24,456 nucleotides of DNA from PZPK01 sp963974595 (GCA_963974595.1 CAXBDA010000047.1:1-24456), one strand, 5' to 3'. Counted from the first letter of the stretch, positions 1 through 8,704 are shown. Notes: generated by a model not told the origin, from the sequence alone. Made by a program: numbers and translations.

Positions 1-2
1 AA

Positions 3-359
3 ATATTATATGTTGAAGATAACCCTGCTAATCTAAAACTAGTTGCACATATTTTATCTTCTAGGAAAGATGTAAATTTTTATACAGCTTACTCACCCTC
101 TGCAGGCTTGGAGATAACATCGAATACCGATATCGATTTAGTGCTGTTGGATATCAACCTACCTGAAATGTCCGGGTTTGATTTGATGAAAAAAATAAAA
201 AGAAGTCCGAGATATACGGACGTACCTTTTGTTGCTATCTCTGCTAATGCAATGAAAGAAGATGTGACTCTTGGATTAAACAGTGATTTTAAATATTACA
301 TAACAAAACCAATTAATATTAAACATTTCAATGAAGTTGTTGATGAATTGCTTCATTAA
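3..359 (+). CDS. Receiver (REC) domain, C-terminal part of a response regulator or hybrid kinase; 5' truncated
   Basis: The reading frame is open from the window edge (codons from base 3) to a TAA at 357-359, so only the C-terminal 118 or so residues are visible. They form one almost complete CheY-like receiver domain. The acidic pocket is VEDN near the start, the phospho-acceptor aspartate lies in LLDINLPEMSG, the switch serine in ISANA, and the conserved lysine in TKP. Nothing follows the receiver, so it is either the last domain of a hybrid histidine kinase or a response regulator with no output domain; the missing 5' part would decide. It lies 31 bases upstream of the next kinase on the same strand and probably shares its transcript. 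Its opening (ILYVEDNPAN) closely resembles the receiver of that kinase (ILYIEDNVAN), which suggests related or duplicated signalling proteins. Confidence 0.9.
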   Translation: MLYVEDNPANLKLVAHILSSRKDVNFYTAYSPSAGLEITSNTDIDLVLLDINLPEMSGFDLMKKIKRSPRYTDVPFVAISANAMKEDVTLGLNSDFKYYITKPINIKHFNEVVDELLH

Positions 360-379
360 AATTCAAGCTACTTAAGATC

Positions 380-385
380 AAAGGG
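380..385 (+). promoter_or_regulatory. Ribosome-binding site deciding the GTG391 start of the hybrid kinase
   Basis: AAAGGG at 380-385 ends five bases before GTG at 391. The longer in-frame GTG at 385 would overlap this Shine-Dalgarno and has no comparable site of its own. Confidence 0.6.
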
Positions 386-390
386 TGAAT

Positions 391-3081
391 GTGAAATCTA
401 ATATTGATAGTTATCGTCATTTTTTCAACCAAAACCCTACACCATCATTCTTGCTTTGTGATGACATCATTATTGATTGTAATGCCTCGGCCTTATCTCT
501 TTTTAACGTAGAAGCTAAATCTGTTCTTGAAAATAAATCTTGGGCTACGTTTTGTCGTGAACTCAATAGTGCCTCTTATATTATTGATAAGGCAACAGCG
601 TCTGCAGAAGAATTCATGCTCAAAATTTTAGATTCAGGTGAAATTAAACAACACTTCAATGTGCTTATGCAAAAGTCTGATCAGCATGAGACTGTATTTG
701 TAAATTTTGTGGAAAATAAATTAACTAATAATGATGACGATGACGATGACACGCACACCCTAAAACTCGGTAAAACGATAATGGCGTTAAAGTGTGAGCA
801 CTTATTCAAATTTGTGTCAGATTTCTTTGATAATTTTGAAGTGGGTATTGTTATTATTGACCACGATTCAAAAGAAATTGTAGCAATCAATGAACTACTT
901 TTATCGCGTACCGGTTATCGGGAAAAAGAATTAATTGATACGCCAATTTCCCGGATATCACCTGATCTTTATGCTCTCCACCTGGAGGATGAAACGCCTC
1001 AGAATACAAATAAGTTGATTACTAAGCAGTTTATCACGCGTAATAATACGTCTATAACTCAAAAAATAATCGGATCATTCACCTCAAAATTAAATGAAGG
1101 TAAATATGTTTGGTTCTTTGTGTCGAGTGTAACAAACACTGAAGCTCTCACCAGTCAATTGCTTAAGAGCGAAGAGCGGCTTAATTACGGACAAAGGCAG
1201 GCTAAAATCGGTTATTGGGAGCTAAATTTAGTTTCAGGAAAACTTTACTGGTCTGATGAGGTGTTTAATATTTTTGGGCTCAATCATAAACAATTCAAAC
1301 CAAGCTATGATACGTTTTTGAATGCAGTTCATCCTGATGATAGAGACACCGTTAAAAACACCTACGAGAATTCATTAATCACCCAAAAACCCTACAATAT
1401 TAAGTACCGTTTACTTATGCAAAACGGGGTCATAAAGTATGTTAAGGAACGCTGTGATACTAGCTTTGATTTGCACGGAAAACCGCTTGTTTCAAAGGGA
1501 ACCGTGCAAGATATTACCTTAGGTTATGTTTCAAAATTACATCTAAATCGTCTGGCAACAATCCTTGAATTCTCTAAAGATTTTATTGGCATAGCGGATA
1601 TAAATGGTCGTGTCACTTACATAAATGAACCAGGGAAGAAGATGATAGGCTTCACTGATAATTTAGAAAGCGTAGTGAGTTTTATTCCTGACTTATATAT
1701 CGAGCCTAAGTTAATAGAGGACGATCTTCTTCCTACCCTAAAAAAACAAGGTAGATGGCGCGGTGAACTGAAGATGAAACACTTTAGCAAACCTGGAGAG
1801 AGCGTTTTATGTTTTTGTGAAGCGTTTAGATTTGATGACCCCAATACAGGTGAGGTTTTATCTTATGCATGTGTCTCTGAAGATATAACAGAAAAAAGAG
1901 CCGCTGAGGAAAGGTTAAATGCCTACCACTCAAACCTCGAACTGATTGTGAATGTGAGAACTGAAGAGTGGAAAAAAGCCAAAGAAGATGCAGTGAAAGC
2001 AAATCATGCCAAGTCAGAATTTCTCTCTAGGATGAGCCATGAGCTAAGGACGCCTCTAAATGCCGTTTTAGGTTTTGGACAAATTTTGAAGTCAGAACAG
2101 GACCCGCTAAACGAGATTCATGTTGACTTTCTAAATGAAATACTAAATTCGGCTAACCATCTATTAGAATTAATAAATGATATTCTTGATTTATCAAAGA
2201 TTGAAAATAAAAAATTAGAACTAAATACCGAACGTTTTCTTATCGATAAAGAAATAAATGGGTGTATCTCAATGCTTGGTGTGGAGATTAAAAAGAAAGA
2301 TATTTCATTATCTTTTGATTCTATGCCAGCTACGTTTATTGAGGCAGATAAAAAACGATTTAAACAAGTTTTAATTAACGTCCTATCTAATGCAATAAAA
2401 TATTCGCCTTCGGGAAGTGCTATTAATATATCGAGTGCGGTGCTTGATGATCATCTCGTTGAAATACGGGTGAAGGATGAAGGCATCGGTATTAATCAAG
2501 AGAACCTGAATAAAGTTTTTGATCCTTTCGTTAAATTCTCTAACAGTAATGACTTTATTGAAGGCGTCGGAATTGGTCTTTCCATAGCAAAAGAGCTACT
2601 CGTGGCCATGTCTGGTGATATTAAGTTAGTGAGTGAAGAGGGTTTAGGGACGACTTGTCATATCCAGTTACCATTATTCAATATATCAACACCCAAGCTA
2701 GAAGAGGGGGCTCAGCAAACGACTATTTTATATATTGAAGACAATGTGGCTAATATGAAATTAGTAAGGCGGATCTTTGAAAAGTATCCTGCATTAAACC
2801 TTATTGAAGCCGTAAATGGTCGTCAAGGTTTGTTACTCGCAAAAGAAAATCTGCCAAACCTTATACTGCTCGACCTTCAGCTTCCTGATATCGGTGGTCA
2901 GTTAGTGTTCAATTCTCTTAAAGATAATCCGCTAACATCTAATATTCCCGTTATCGCTGTAACAGCAGATGTCATACCTGAAAACATTAATGATTATGCT
3001 TTAATTGGTTTTGATGGCTATATTTCTAAGCCCTTTGATTATAATGAATTACTGAGCATGGTAAAAAATAACTTGAAGTGA
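391..3081 (+). CDS. Soluble hybrid sensor histidine kinase, four PAS domains, HisKA, HATPase and C-terminal receiver
   Basis: This is a hybrid two-component sensor kinase of 896 residues from GTG391 (898 from GTG385). It has four PAS-like domains at about 10-110, 146-250, 266-376 (PAS_3 type) and 385-500. A short coiled linker leads to a dimerisation/phosphotransfer helix with SHELRTPLNA, the phospho-accepting histidine being about residue 550. The ATPase domain follows, with N box NVLSNA, G1 box DEGIG and G2 box GVGIGLSI (about 655-765). A receiver domain at about 778-890 carries ED, phospho-acceptor D in LILLDLQLPD (about 828), VTAD and SKP. There is no signal peptide or membrane segment, so it should sense a cytoplasmic cue through its PAS domains; the ligand cannot be read from the sequence. 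A six-aspartate stretch (about 115-120) separates PAS1 from PAS2. The final output regulator is not in the window. The kinase call is firm; the signal is unknown. Confidence 0.95.
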   Translation: MKSNIDSYRHFFNQNPTPSFLLCDDIIIDCNASALSLFNVEAKSVLENKSWATFCRELNSASYIIDKATASAEEFMLKILDSGEIKQHFNVLMQKSDQHETVFVNFVENKLTNNDDDDDDTHTLKLGKTIMALKCEHLFKFVSDFFDNFEVGIVIIDHDSKEIVAINELLLSRTGYREKELIDTPISRISPDLYALHLEDETPQNTNKLITKQFITRNNTSITQKIIGSFTSKLNEGKYVWFFVSSVTNTEALTSQLLKSEERLNYGQRQAKIGYWELNLVSGKLYWSDEVFNIFGLNHKQFKPSYDTFLNAVHPDDRDTVKNTYENSLITQKPYNIKYRLLMQNGVIKYVKERCDTSFDLHGKPLVSKGTVQDITLGYVSKLHLNRLATILEFSKDFIGIADINGRVTYINEPGKKMIGFTDNLESVVSFIPDLYIEPKLIEDDLLPTLKKQGRWRGELKMKHFSKPGESVLCFCEAFRFDDPNTGEVLSYACVSEDITEKRAAEERLNAYHSNLELIVNVRTEEWKKAKEDAVKANHAKSEFLSRMSHELRTPLNAVLGFGQILKSEQDPLNEIHVDFLNEILNSANHLLELINDILDLSKIENKKLELNTERFLIDKEINGCISMLGVEIKKKDISLSFDSMPATFIEADKKRFKQVLINVLSNAIKYSPSGSAINISSAVLDDHLVEIRVKDEGIGINQENLNKVFDPFVKFSNSNDFIEGVGIGLSIAKELLVAMSGDIKLVSEEGLGTTCHIQLPLFNISTPKLEEGAQQTTILYIEDNVANMKLVRRIFEKYPALNLIEAVNGRQGLLLAKENLPNLILLDLQLPDIGGQLVFNSLKDNPLTSNIPVIAVTADVIPENINDYALIGFDGYISKPFDYNELLSMVKNNLK
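733..750 (+). repeat. GATGAC x3 tandem hexamer inside the hybrid kinase gene
   Basis: Three perfect copies of GATGAC encode an Asp6 run in the linker between PAS1 and PAS2. Gain or loss of a unit would stay in frame and change only the length of the acidic linker. Confidence 0.8.
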
Positions 3082-3111
3082 AATAAGTAGTCGGCCCTGA
3101 AAAAGAATAGG

Positions 3112-4005
3112 TCATTGTTTTTGTAGCCTTTCAATAATCCCCATCATTTTATAGGTGAGCAAAGCAGCCGAAAACTCATAAGCATGAAAGCCTTTAATCG
3201 GTGCAAACTCCATAATATCAAAACCAATAATATTACATTGTTTTGCCACCGACTCGAACAGCGATAAGGTTTGATACCAACCTAGGCCGCCAGGAACAGG
3301 CGTCCCTGTGGAAGGGAAAATGGAAGGATCCATGCCGTCAATATCGAGTGTGAAAAAGACGTTGCTTGGGAAGTCATCCGGTAAATCAATTTTTGAAATA
3401 TTTTTAGGGACTAGAATATCGGCATCTATATGACGGATGCCATAGGTTTTACGGGTTTTCATTTCTTCTTCGCAAAATGCACGAATACCTAACTGAAATA
3501 ATGGAATATCAAGGTCAACAATGCGCTTCATCACAGAGGCATGGCTATAAGGGTTACCTTCATAGGCATCACGTAAGTCGGCGTGAGCATCTATTTGGAC
3601 AACACCAAAGTCGGTAAAGCCTGCATCCAATAGACCCTTAATAATGCCGTAAGTCACAGTATGTTCACCACCTAAACCAATCGGGAAACCACCTGATTTA
3701 AGTGATTTCTTTGTTGCCGCGGCGATATTCTCAAGCACTTGTTCTGGCTCGGCTTTGGTGTCAACAGGCGGGTGAGTATAGATGCCTCGTGCGCTAGGGT
3801 TGCTTTTACCATCCCAGGTTTCGAGTTGCCAAGACGCTTCTAAAATAGCAGCAGGGCCTTCAGCTGTTCCCCCACCATACGAAACTGATTCTTCATAGGG
3901 GACAGGTAAAATATGAAAGAATGCATCTTCAGGCTTAGGCTGCTTAATTTCAGAACCTAAGAAAATTGGATAGCCTGGTGCTGCCAGTTGGTCAAAATTA
4001 TCCAT
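3112..4005 (-). CDS. speB: Agmatinase (ureohydrolase family)
   Basis: This enzyme hydrolyses agmatine to putrescine and urea, using a two-manganese centre, in the cytoplasm. The 297-residue protein has the usual family length and all the metal-ligand motifs: GGEHT (H115), DAHADLRD (D139, H141, D143) and LDIDGMDP (D221, D223). The family segment SHASVMKRI is also present. Sequence alone does not fully separate agmatinase from guanidinobutyrase or similar ureohydrolases. Here SpeA, which makes agmatine, lies three genes upstream on the same strand, so agmatinase is the natural reading. It is the last gene of the four-gene polyamine cluster, 62 bases after nspC, and runs convergently towards the hybrid kinase with only 30 bases between the stop codons. 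I see no clear terminator there. ATG4005 has only a weak, distant AAGG upstream, so it may depend on translation of the gene before it. Confidence 0.92.
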   Translation of the reverse strand: MDNFDQLAAPGYPIFLGSEIKQPKPEDAFFHILPVPYEESVSYGGGTAEGPAAILEASWQLETWDGKSNPSARGIYTHPPVDTKAEPEQVLENIAAATKKSLKSGGFPIGLGGEHTVTYGIIKGLLDAGFTDFGVVQIDAHADLRDAYEGNPYSHASVMKRIVDLDIPLFQLGIRAFCEEEMKTRKTYGIRHIDADILVPKNISKIDLPDDFPSNVFFTLDIDGMDPSIFPSTGTPVPGGLGWYQTLSLFESVAKQCNIIGFDIMEFAPIKGFHAYEFSAALLTYKMMGIIERLQKQ

Positions 4006-4067
4006 TGGGTTAATCGCCTTTTATTTATCAAAAACGCTACCTGAGCAGTTTTTATTCATTGGCTTGT

Positions 4068-5237
4068 TTAAGAAAGCCGGTTTTTAAAATCTTCATAGCC
4101 AAACTGCTTTACGATGCGTAATGTATCAGTCTTAGAGTTCCAAACCGCAATGCTGGGTAAGCCAATACCATTAAACGTTGATGTTTTTACCATGGTGTAA
4201 TGGGCCATGTCATCAAATATAAGTCGTTGACCAATTTCCAGTGGCGTATCAAAACTGTAGTCGCCCATTACATCCCCTGCTAAACAAGTTTGCCCGCCTA
4301 ATCGGTAATCATATTGTTTTTGGCCTTTCTCGCCGGCATTAAAAATTTCTGCTCGATACGGCATTTCCAGGGTGTCAGGCATATGGCAAGTTGCCGAGGT
4401 ATCGAGTATTGCCAGATCCATTTGGTTGTAGGTAAGATCTAACACTTCAGCCACTAAAACACCGGTATGAATGGCAGTTGCTTCGCCTGGTTCCATATAA
4501 ACCTGAACGGCATATTTTTCCTGGAAGTCTTTAATGCGCTTGATGAGTGCATCAACATTATAATCTTCTCGGGTGATGTGGTGACCACCGCCAAAGTTGA
4601 CCCACTTTAAGGTATGTAGCCAGCCCCCAAACTGTTCTTCCACTACTTTTAAGGTTCGGTCTAAAGGCTCGTATGCTTGTTCGCACAAGGTGTGGAAATG
4701 TAAGCCGCTAATACCGTCAAGACTTTGCCCTTGAAAGTCTTCTTTTGGAATGCCTAAGCGTGAACCGGGCGTGCAAGGGTCATAAATAGGGCGGGCGCCT
4801 TCCGAATGCATTGGATTCACTCTTAAGCCGAACTCTAAATGCGGGTTTACTTTCTTGGCTTTTTGGATAAGTGGCTGGAAGCGCTGCCATTGGCTAAATG
4901 AATTAAATATCACATGATCTGAAATGTTTAAAATTTCTTTCAAATCACTTTTGGTATAGGCAGCAGAAAAGGTATGAACTTCACCGCCAAATTCTTCACG
5001 ACCCAAGCGTGCTTCATGTAAACCGCTTGCACAGGTGCCTTTTAGGTAGGAACTGATCAAGGGTGCCAGATTAAACATTGAGAATGCTTTCAGCGCCATC
5101 AGGATTCTTGCGCCAGATTCATCTTGTACACGCTTTAAAATTTTCAAGTTTTCTTCAATGGCGACTTCATCAACAACGAAACAAGGTGAAGGTGTACGAG
5201 TAGCATCGAACTTGGTAAAGCTTTTACTGTTAATCAT
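4068..5237 (-). CDS. nspC: Carboxynorspermidine/carboxyspermidine decarboxylase (PLP fold III)
   Basis: This PLP-dependent decarboxylase removes the carboxyl group from carboxyspermidine (or carboxynorspermidine) to give spermidine (or norspermidine), the last step of the AdoMet-independent route. The 389-residue protein is an alanine-racemase-like fold III enzyme. The PLP lysine is K50 in LMALKAFS, HFHTLCE lies at 180-186, the phosphate-contacting EPGEA at 249-253, and the C-terminal CLAGD with C318 matches the cysteine that acts in this decarboxylase family. Its length and the CLAGD/YDYRLGG region distinguish it from LysA diaminopimelate decarboxylase. It follows the carboxyspermidine dehydrogenase gene on the same strand after 82 bases. 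No Shine-Dalgarno stands before ATG5237, but the next in-frame methionine (residue 47) is too far in, so this start is kept. Spermidine is the likelier product because no diaminobutyrate enzymes for diaminopropane are present here. Confidence 0.93.
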   Translation of the reverse strand: MINSKSFTKFDATRTPSPCFVVDEVAIEENLKILKRVQDESGARILMALKAFSMFNLAPLISSYLKGTCASGLHEARLGREEFGGEVHTFSAAYTKSDLKEILNISDHVIFNSFSQWQRFQPLIQKAKKVNPHLEFGLRVNPMHSEGARPIYDPCTPGSRLGIPKEDFQGQSLDGISGLHFHTLCEQAYEPLDRTLKVVEEQFGGWLHTLKWVNFGGGHHITREDYNVDALIKRIKDFQEKYAVQVYMEPGEATAIHTGVLVAEVLDLTYNQMDLAILDTSATCHMPDTLEMPYRAEIFNAGEKGQKQYDYRLGGQTCLAGDVMGDYSFDTPLEIGQRLIFDDMAHYTMVKTSTFNGIGLPSIAVWNSKTDTLRIVKQFGYEDFKNRLS

Positions 5238-5319
5238 TGTCAGAAGTTGAAACTCTTAAATAATAGGGTAAAAAATGTTAGAAAATAAAGAGCAGCCTGA
5301 TAGACAGTCTCGATATACC

Positions 5320-6528
5320 TTAAATTAGATCAAAACCTGGCTCTTCAATGACTTTCCATGGCAGGCCATGTTTGTTCATGTCAGCCATAAAAGCATCGGG
5401 GTCTAACTGTTCAATGTTCCAAACACCTTCTTTCATCCATGTGCCTTCAATCATCATTTTGGCACCAATCATGGCGGGTACACCTGTGGTATATGAGATA
5501 GCTTGAGATTGCACTTCCTGGTAACAATCTTGATGATCTTTTACGTTGTACAAATACACTGTTTTTTCTTTGCCGTCTTTAATGCCTCTGACCACACAAC
5601 CAATACAGGTCTTGCCTTTAGTGCGCGGGCCCAGTGTTGAAGGGTCTGGCAGTAAGGCTTTTAAAAATTGAATGGGAACAATTTGCTGGCCCTGGAATTC
5701 AATGGGGTCGATTCCTGTCATGCCCACGTTACCCAATACTTCAAGATGCTTAAGGTAGCTGTCACCAAAACTCATCCAGAATTGCGCACGTTTGATAGTG
5801 GGGAAATTTTTCGTCAACGATTCCAACTCTTCATGGTACATTCTGAAAATATTATAAGTGCCGACACCGTCAGGACAGGTAAAGCTTTGTTTGGTTGACA
5901 TGGCCGGCGTTTCAACAAATTCACCATTTTCCCAGTGACGACATTCAGCAGTGACTTCGCGGATGTTAATTTCAGGGTTAAAATTAGTCGCGAAAGGATA
6001 GCCATGATCACCACCGTTCACATCGATAATATCTAAGTACTGGATCTCATCGAAATAATGTTTTGCGATATACGCGGTGAACATGTTGGTCGCACCCGGG
6101 TCAAAACCTGAGCCTAATAAAGCCATTAAACCTGCGTTTTTAAAGCGTTCCTGGTAAGCCCACTGCCAGCTATATTCAAATTTGGCGGTATCTAAAGGCT
6201 CATAGTTCGCTGTATCCAAATAATGAACGCCGGTTTCAAGACAGGCATCCATAATGGTGAGATCTTGGTAAGGTAGTGCAACGTTGATCACCATAAAAGG
6301 CTTAACTTTGTTGATTAGTGCCGTTAACTCAGGGACATTATCAGCATCAACTTGAGCGGTTTCGATCTGACGGCTGTAGTTAGATTTTACTTGAGCGGCG
6401 ATGGCATCGCATTTAGATTTAGTTCGGCTCGCTAATACGATGTTTGTAAATACTTTTGGAAGTTGCGCACACTTGTGAACAACAACCTGGCTGACGCCGC
6501 CTGCGCCGATAATAAGCACTTTTGCCAT
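5320..6528 (-). CDS. Carboxynorspermidine/carboxyspermidine dehydrogenase (saccharopine dehydrogenase family)
   Basis: This enzyme condenses aspartate beta-semialdehyde with putrescine (or diaminopropane) and reduces the Schiff base with NAD(P)H, giving carboxyspermidine (or carboxynorspermidine). The 402-residue protein starts with a Rossmann nucleotide-binding motif, VLIIGAGGVSQ (residues 4-14). It continues as a saccharopine-dehydrogenase-like protein, with YLDTANYE, LLGSGFDPGATNMF and the late YTTGVPAMIGA segment. Saccharopine dehydrogenase itself is possible by family, but the flanking nspC and speA/speB genes argue strongly for the polyamine enzyme. ATG6528 has a good ribosome-binding site (AGGA, eight bases upstream). 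It sits 70 bases downstream of speA and 82 bases upstream of nspC, all on one strand, consistent with an operon. No export signal; cytoplasmic. Confidence 0.92.
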   Translation of the reverse strand: MAKVLIIGAGGVSQVVVHKCAQLPKVFTNIVLASRTKSKCDAIAAQVKSNYSRQIETAQVDADNVPELTALINKVKPFMVINVALPYQDLTIMDACLETGVHYLDTANYEPLDTAKFEYSWQWAYQERFKNAGLMALLGSGFDPGATNMFTAYIAKHYFDEIQYLDIIDVNGGDHGYPFATNFNPEINIREVTAECRHWENGEFVETPAMSTKQSFTCPDGVGTYNIFRMYHEELESLTKNFPTIKRAQFWMSFGDSYLKHLEVLGNVGMTGIDPIEFQGQQIVPIQFLKALLPDPSTLGPRTKGKTCIGCVVRGIKDGKEKTVYLYNVKDHQDCYQEVQSQAISYTTGVPAMIGAKMMIEGTWMKEGVWNIEQLDPDAFMADMNKHGLPWKVIEEPGFDLI

Positions 6529-6598
6529 GACATATTTCCTGTAAATCTAATTGTTCTTTCCCCTGTGAAGGGTCGGGTTAGGGTGGAGTAGTGTTTAC

Positions 6599-8524
6599 CT
6601 AGTCTTTCTCATAATAAGTATAACCACGCATGCTTGCGTGGAAGTTTTTAATCATTTTCTGGCGCTCACGAGCCGTTATTCGGCCTTCCTTTACGGCGCG
6701 TTCTGCGGTATTTCTAAAGTTTACTTCCATTTCTTTGGGTTGATATTCAACGTAACTCAAGACATCTGAAATGGTATCACCATGAATTTCTTTTACAAAA
6801 TCGAAGGTCTTGTCAGAATTTATACGCACGCTAACCACATTGGTATCGCCAAATAAATTATGTAAATCACCTAGGGTTTCTTGATATGCACCGACCAAGA
6901 AGACCCCTAAATAGTACTCTTCACCTTCTTTAAGTGGGTGAAGTGCAAGCGTTTTAGCCGTTTCAAATTCATCAATGAAATTATCAATTTTACCGTCACA
7001 ATCACAGGTGATATCGGCAATCACAGCTTGGCGCGTAGGCTCTTCGTCCAATCTATGAATCGGCATAATAGGGAAGACCTGATCAATCGCCCACATGTCA
7101 GGAAGTGACTGGAATAAACTGAAGTTACCGTAGTAAATATCTGCCAGTGACAGTTTGAGGTTTTCTAAATCAGGTGGAATTCTATCCATCGTATCTAATA
7201 AATCTGCAATGCGGTGTAATACATCTAAGAACAGGTTTTCGGCAACAGAGCGTGCACGAAGATTAATTTGTCCACGCTTAAATAATTCACGTACTTCATC
7301 ACGATAGAAGTGAGCATCGTTATAGCATTCTTGAACTCTTTGCGGCGTCAAATAATTCAAGATGTCTCGCATCTTGGTTAATAGGCTATGTTCATCAGCA
7401 CTTGCTTCAGGCAGACTAATGGGCTCGAAGATATTGGTATCTAGAATGTTAAATAACAAGATTGAAGAATACGCGACAGTCGCTCGGCCTGATTCAGTGA
7501 CAATGATAGGGTGATCAATATTGTAATCATCAAGCGTTTGTTTAAGGGTATCGACAATATCTTCACAGTATTCATCTAGGCTGTAATTACGGCTTTTATC
7601 GTCATTACTTTGTGCGCCAGTATAATCAACCGCTAAACCGCCACCTAAGTCTATATGCGTTAATACAGCACCTTCATTCACTAGGTCTGTGTAATATCGA
7701 CACGCTTCAATAACGCCGCTCCTGATTTCGTGAATGTTTGGGATTTGAGAACCTAAATGGCAATGAAGCAATTGCAGGCAATGCAGCATATTTTCTTTTT
7801 TTAAGGTGTCGACAACATCAATAAGCTGGGTGCTGGTTAAACCGAATATACTTCGATCTCCACTGGTTGAATTCCAATGACCGCTGACTTGAGAAGTCAT
7901 TTTTACACGAACACCAATCAAAGGTTCGATACCCATGGCTCTGCTGCATTCAATAATAATAGGCAGCTCAGTGAGTGTCTCGATGACAAAAAAGCAGGTA
8001 TAGCCTAATTTTGAAGCCTGTAAGCCTAACTCAATAAATTCCTGATCTTTGTAACCATTACAAATGATCAGGCTGCCAGGTTCAGTCAAGGTAGATAGCG
8101 CAGCAATCATTTCAGGTTTACTACCGACTTCCAAGCCATGCTGGTAGCGTGCACCAAACTTTGCAATTTCTTCCACTACTTGAGCTTGTTGGTTCACCTT
8201 TATAGGATAAACACCGCGGTAGCAGGATGTGTAACCGACCTTTTTAATCGCTGTTGAAAACGCTTCGTTGAGTCGTTTAATTTGCGCATCCAGAATGTTC
8301 TCGATGCGTAGCAAAACCGGCATTTGCAGGTCACGATCAACCATACCCTCAACAATATCTAATAAAGGAACAGCTGTATTCAAGGTTTTTGCCGTGACCT
8401 TGCCATCATCAGACAATCCAAAATAATCATTTCCCCAGCGCTCAATACCGTAGAGATTTGCTGATTGTTGGATGTTCCACGGTGTACCTTTTTGTTGAGT
8501 CAACTCTGTCTCCTGAATCGGCAT
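6599..8524 (-). CDS. speA: Biosynthetic arginine decarboxylase
   Basis: This PLP enzyme decarboxylates arginine to agmatine, the first step of the polyamine pathway encoded by this cluster. The protein of 641 residues (from ATG8524) has the large SpeA architecture. PLP lysine K109 lies in YPIKVNQQ, HCHLGSQ at 254-260, the glycine-rich DLGGGLAVDY at 292-301, and the catalytic-cysteine motif ITCDCDGKID around C507. A helical insertion and C-terminal domain are present, as in the E. coli enzyme. The start is uncertain: ATG8524 has no Shine-Dalgarno, whereas an in-frame TTG at 8503 (codon 8) has AGGAG six bases upstream, and the family N-terminal similarity begins only after it. The TTG start would give 634 residues. 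It is the first gene of the operon, with 177 bases of AT-rich DNA upstream that should hold the promoter. No signal peptide is visible. Confidence 0.96.
   Translation of the reverse strand: MPIQETELTQQKGTPWNIQQSANLYGIERWGNDYFGLSDDGKVTAKTLNTAVPLLDIVEGMVDRDLQMPVLLRIENILDAQIKRLNEAFSTAIKKVGYTSCYRGVYPIKVNQQAQVVEEIAKFGARYQHGLEVGSKPEMIAALSTLTEPGSLIICNGYKDQEFIELGLQASKLGYTCFFVIETLTELPIIIECSRAMGIEPLIGVRVKMTSQVSGHWNSTSGDRSIFGLTSTQLIDVVDTLKKENMLHCLQLLHCHLGSQIPNIHEIRSGVIEACRYYTDLVNEGAVLTHIDLGGGLAVDYTGAQSNDDKSRNYSLDEYCEDIVDTLKQTLDDYNIDHPIIVTESGRATVAYSSILLFNILDTNIFEPISLPEASADEHSLLTKMRDILNYLTPQRVQECYNDAHFYRDEVRELFKRGQINLRARSVAENLFLDVLHRIADLLDTMDRIPPDLENLKLSLADIYYGNFSLFQSLPDMWAIDQVFPIMPIHRLDEEPTRQAVIADITCDCDGKIDNFIDEFETAKTLALHPLKEGEEYYLGVFLVGAYQETLGDLHNLFGDTNVVSVRINSDKTFDFVKEIHGDTISDVLSYVEYQPKEMEVNFRNTAERAVKEGRITARERQKMIKNFHASMRGYTYYEKD
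8510..8514 (-). promoter_or_regulatory. Strong Shine-Dalgarno inside the speA frame, favouring TTG8503 as the start
   Basis: On the minus strand AGGAG lies at 8514-8510, followed by six bases and then TTG (8503-8501) in the speA frame. The ATG at 8524 has only an A-rich leader before it. Confidence 0.5.
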
Positions 8525-8701
8525 GATTTAGTTTGCCAACTTTAATATAACTAAAAAATGGCATTTATTGGTTTGTTTTAAGTGTATATAAATGAACAGC
8601 TTTTGAGTATTTTTTAGCGAGTTACACACTAACAAAGAAGCAAAAAATACGTCAATCAATCAGACTAAATAACCTAAACCTATTAGGTTTACAAGAAAAA
8701 C
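8525..8701. promoter_or_regulatory. speA upstream region with AACCTA repeats; probable promoter and weak terminator zone
   Basis: This AT-rich gap lies between the PRPP-synthetase-like gene and speA, both on the minus strand. On that strand a TTGACG hexamer (8655-8650) is a possible -35, but the -10 at 17 bases (TTAGTG) is poor. Two TATA-like blocks nearer speA lack a good -35, so no single promoter can be named. Near the upstream gene end, AACCTA occurs at 8671-8676, 8677-8682 and 8699-8704, with its complement TAGGTT at 8684-8689. AAACCTA can therefore pair with TAGGTTT in two mutually exclusive ways. There is no clean U-tract, so a terminator is uncertain. Confidence 0.35.
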
Positions 8702-8704
8702 CTA
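8684..8704. repeat. Inverted repeat TAGGTTT-N7-AAACCTA at the end of the PRPP-synthetase-like gene
   Basis: A 7-bp stem with a 7-base spacer includes the stop codon of the minus-strand gene. A second AAACCTA at 8676-8682 could compete for the same arm. It may be a low-GC hairpin terminator or a regulator binding site. Confidence 0.5.
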
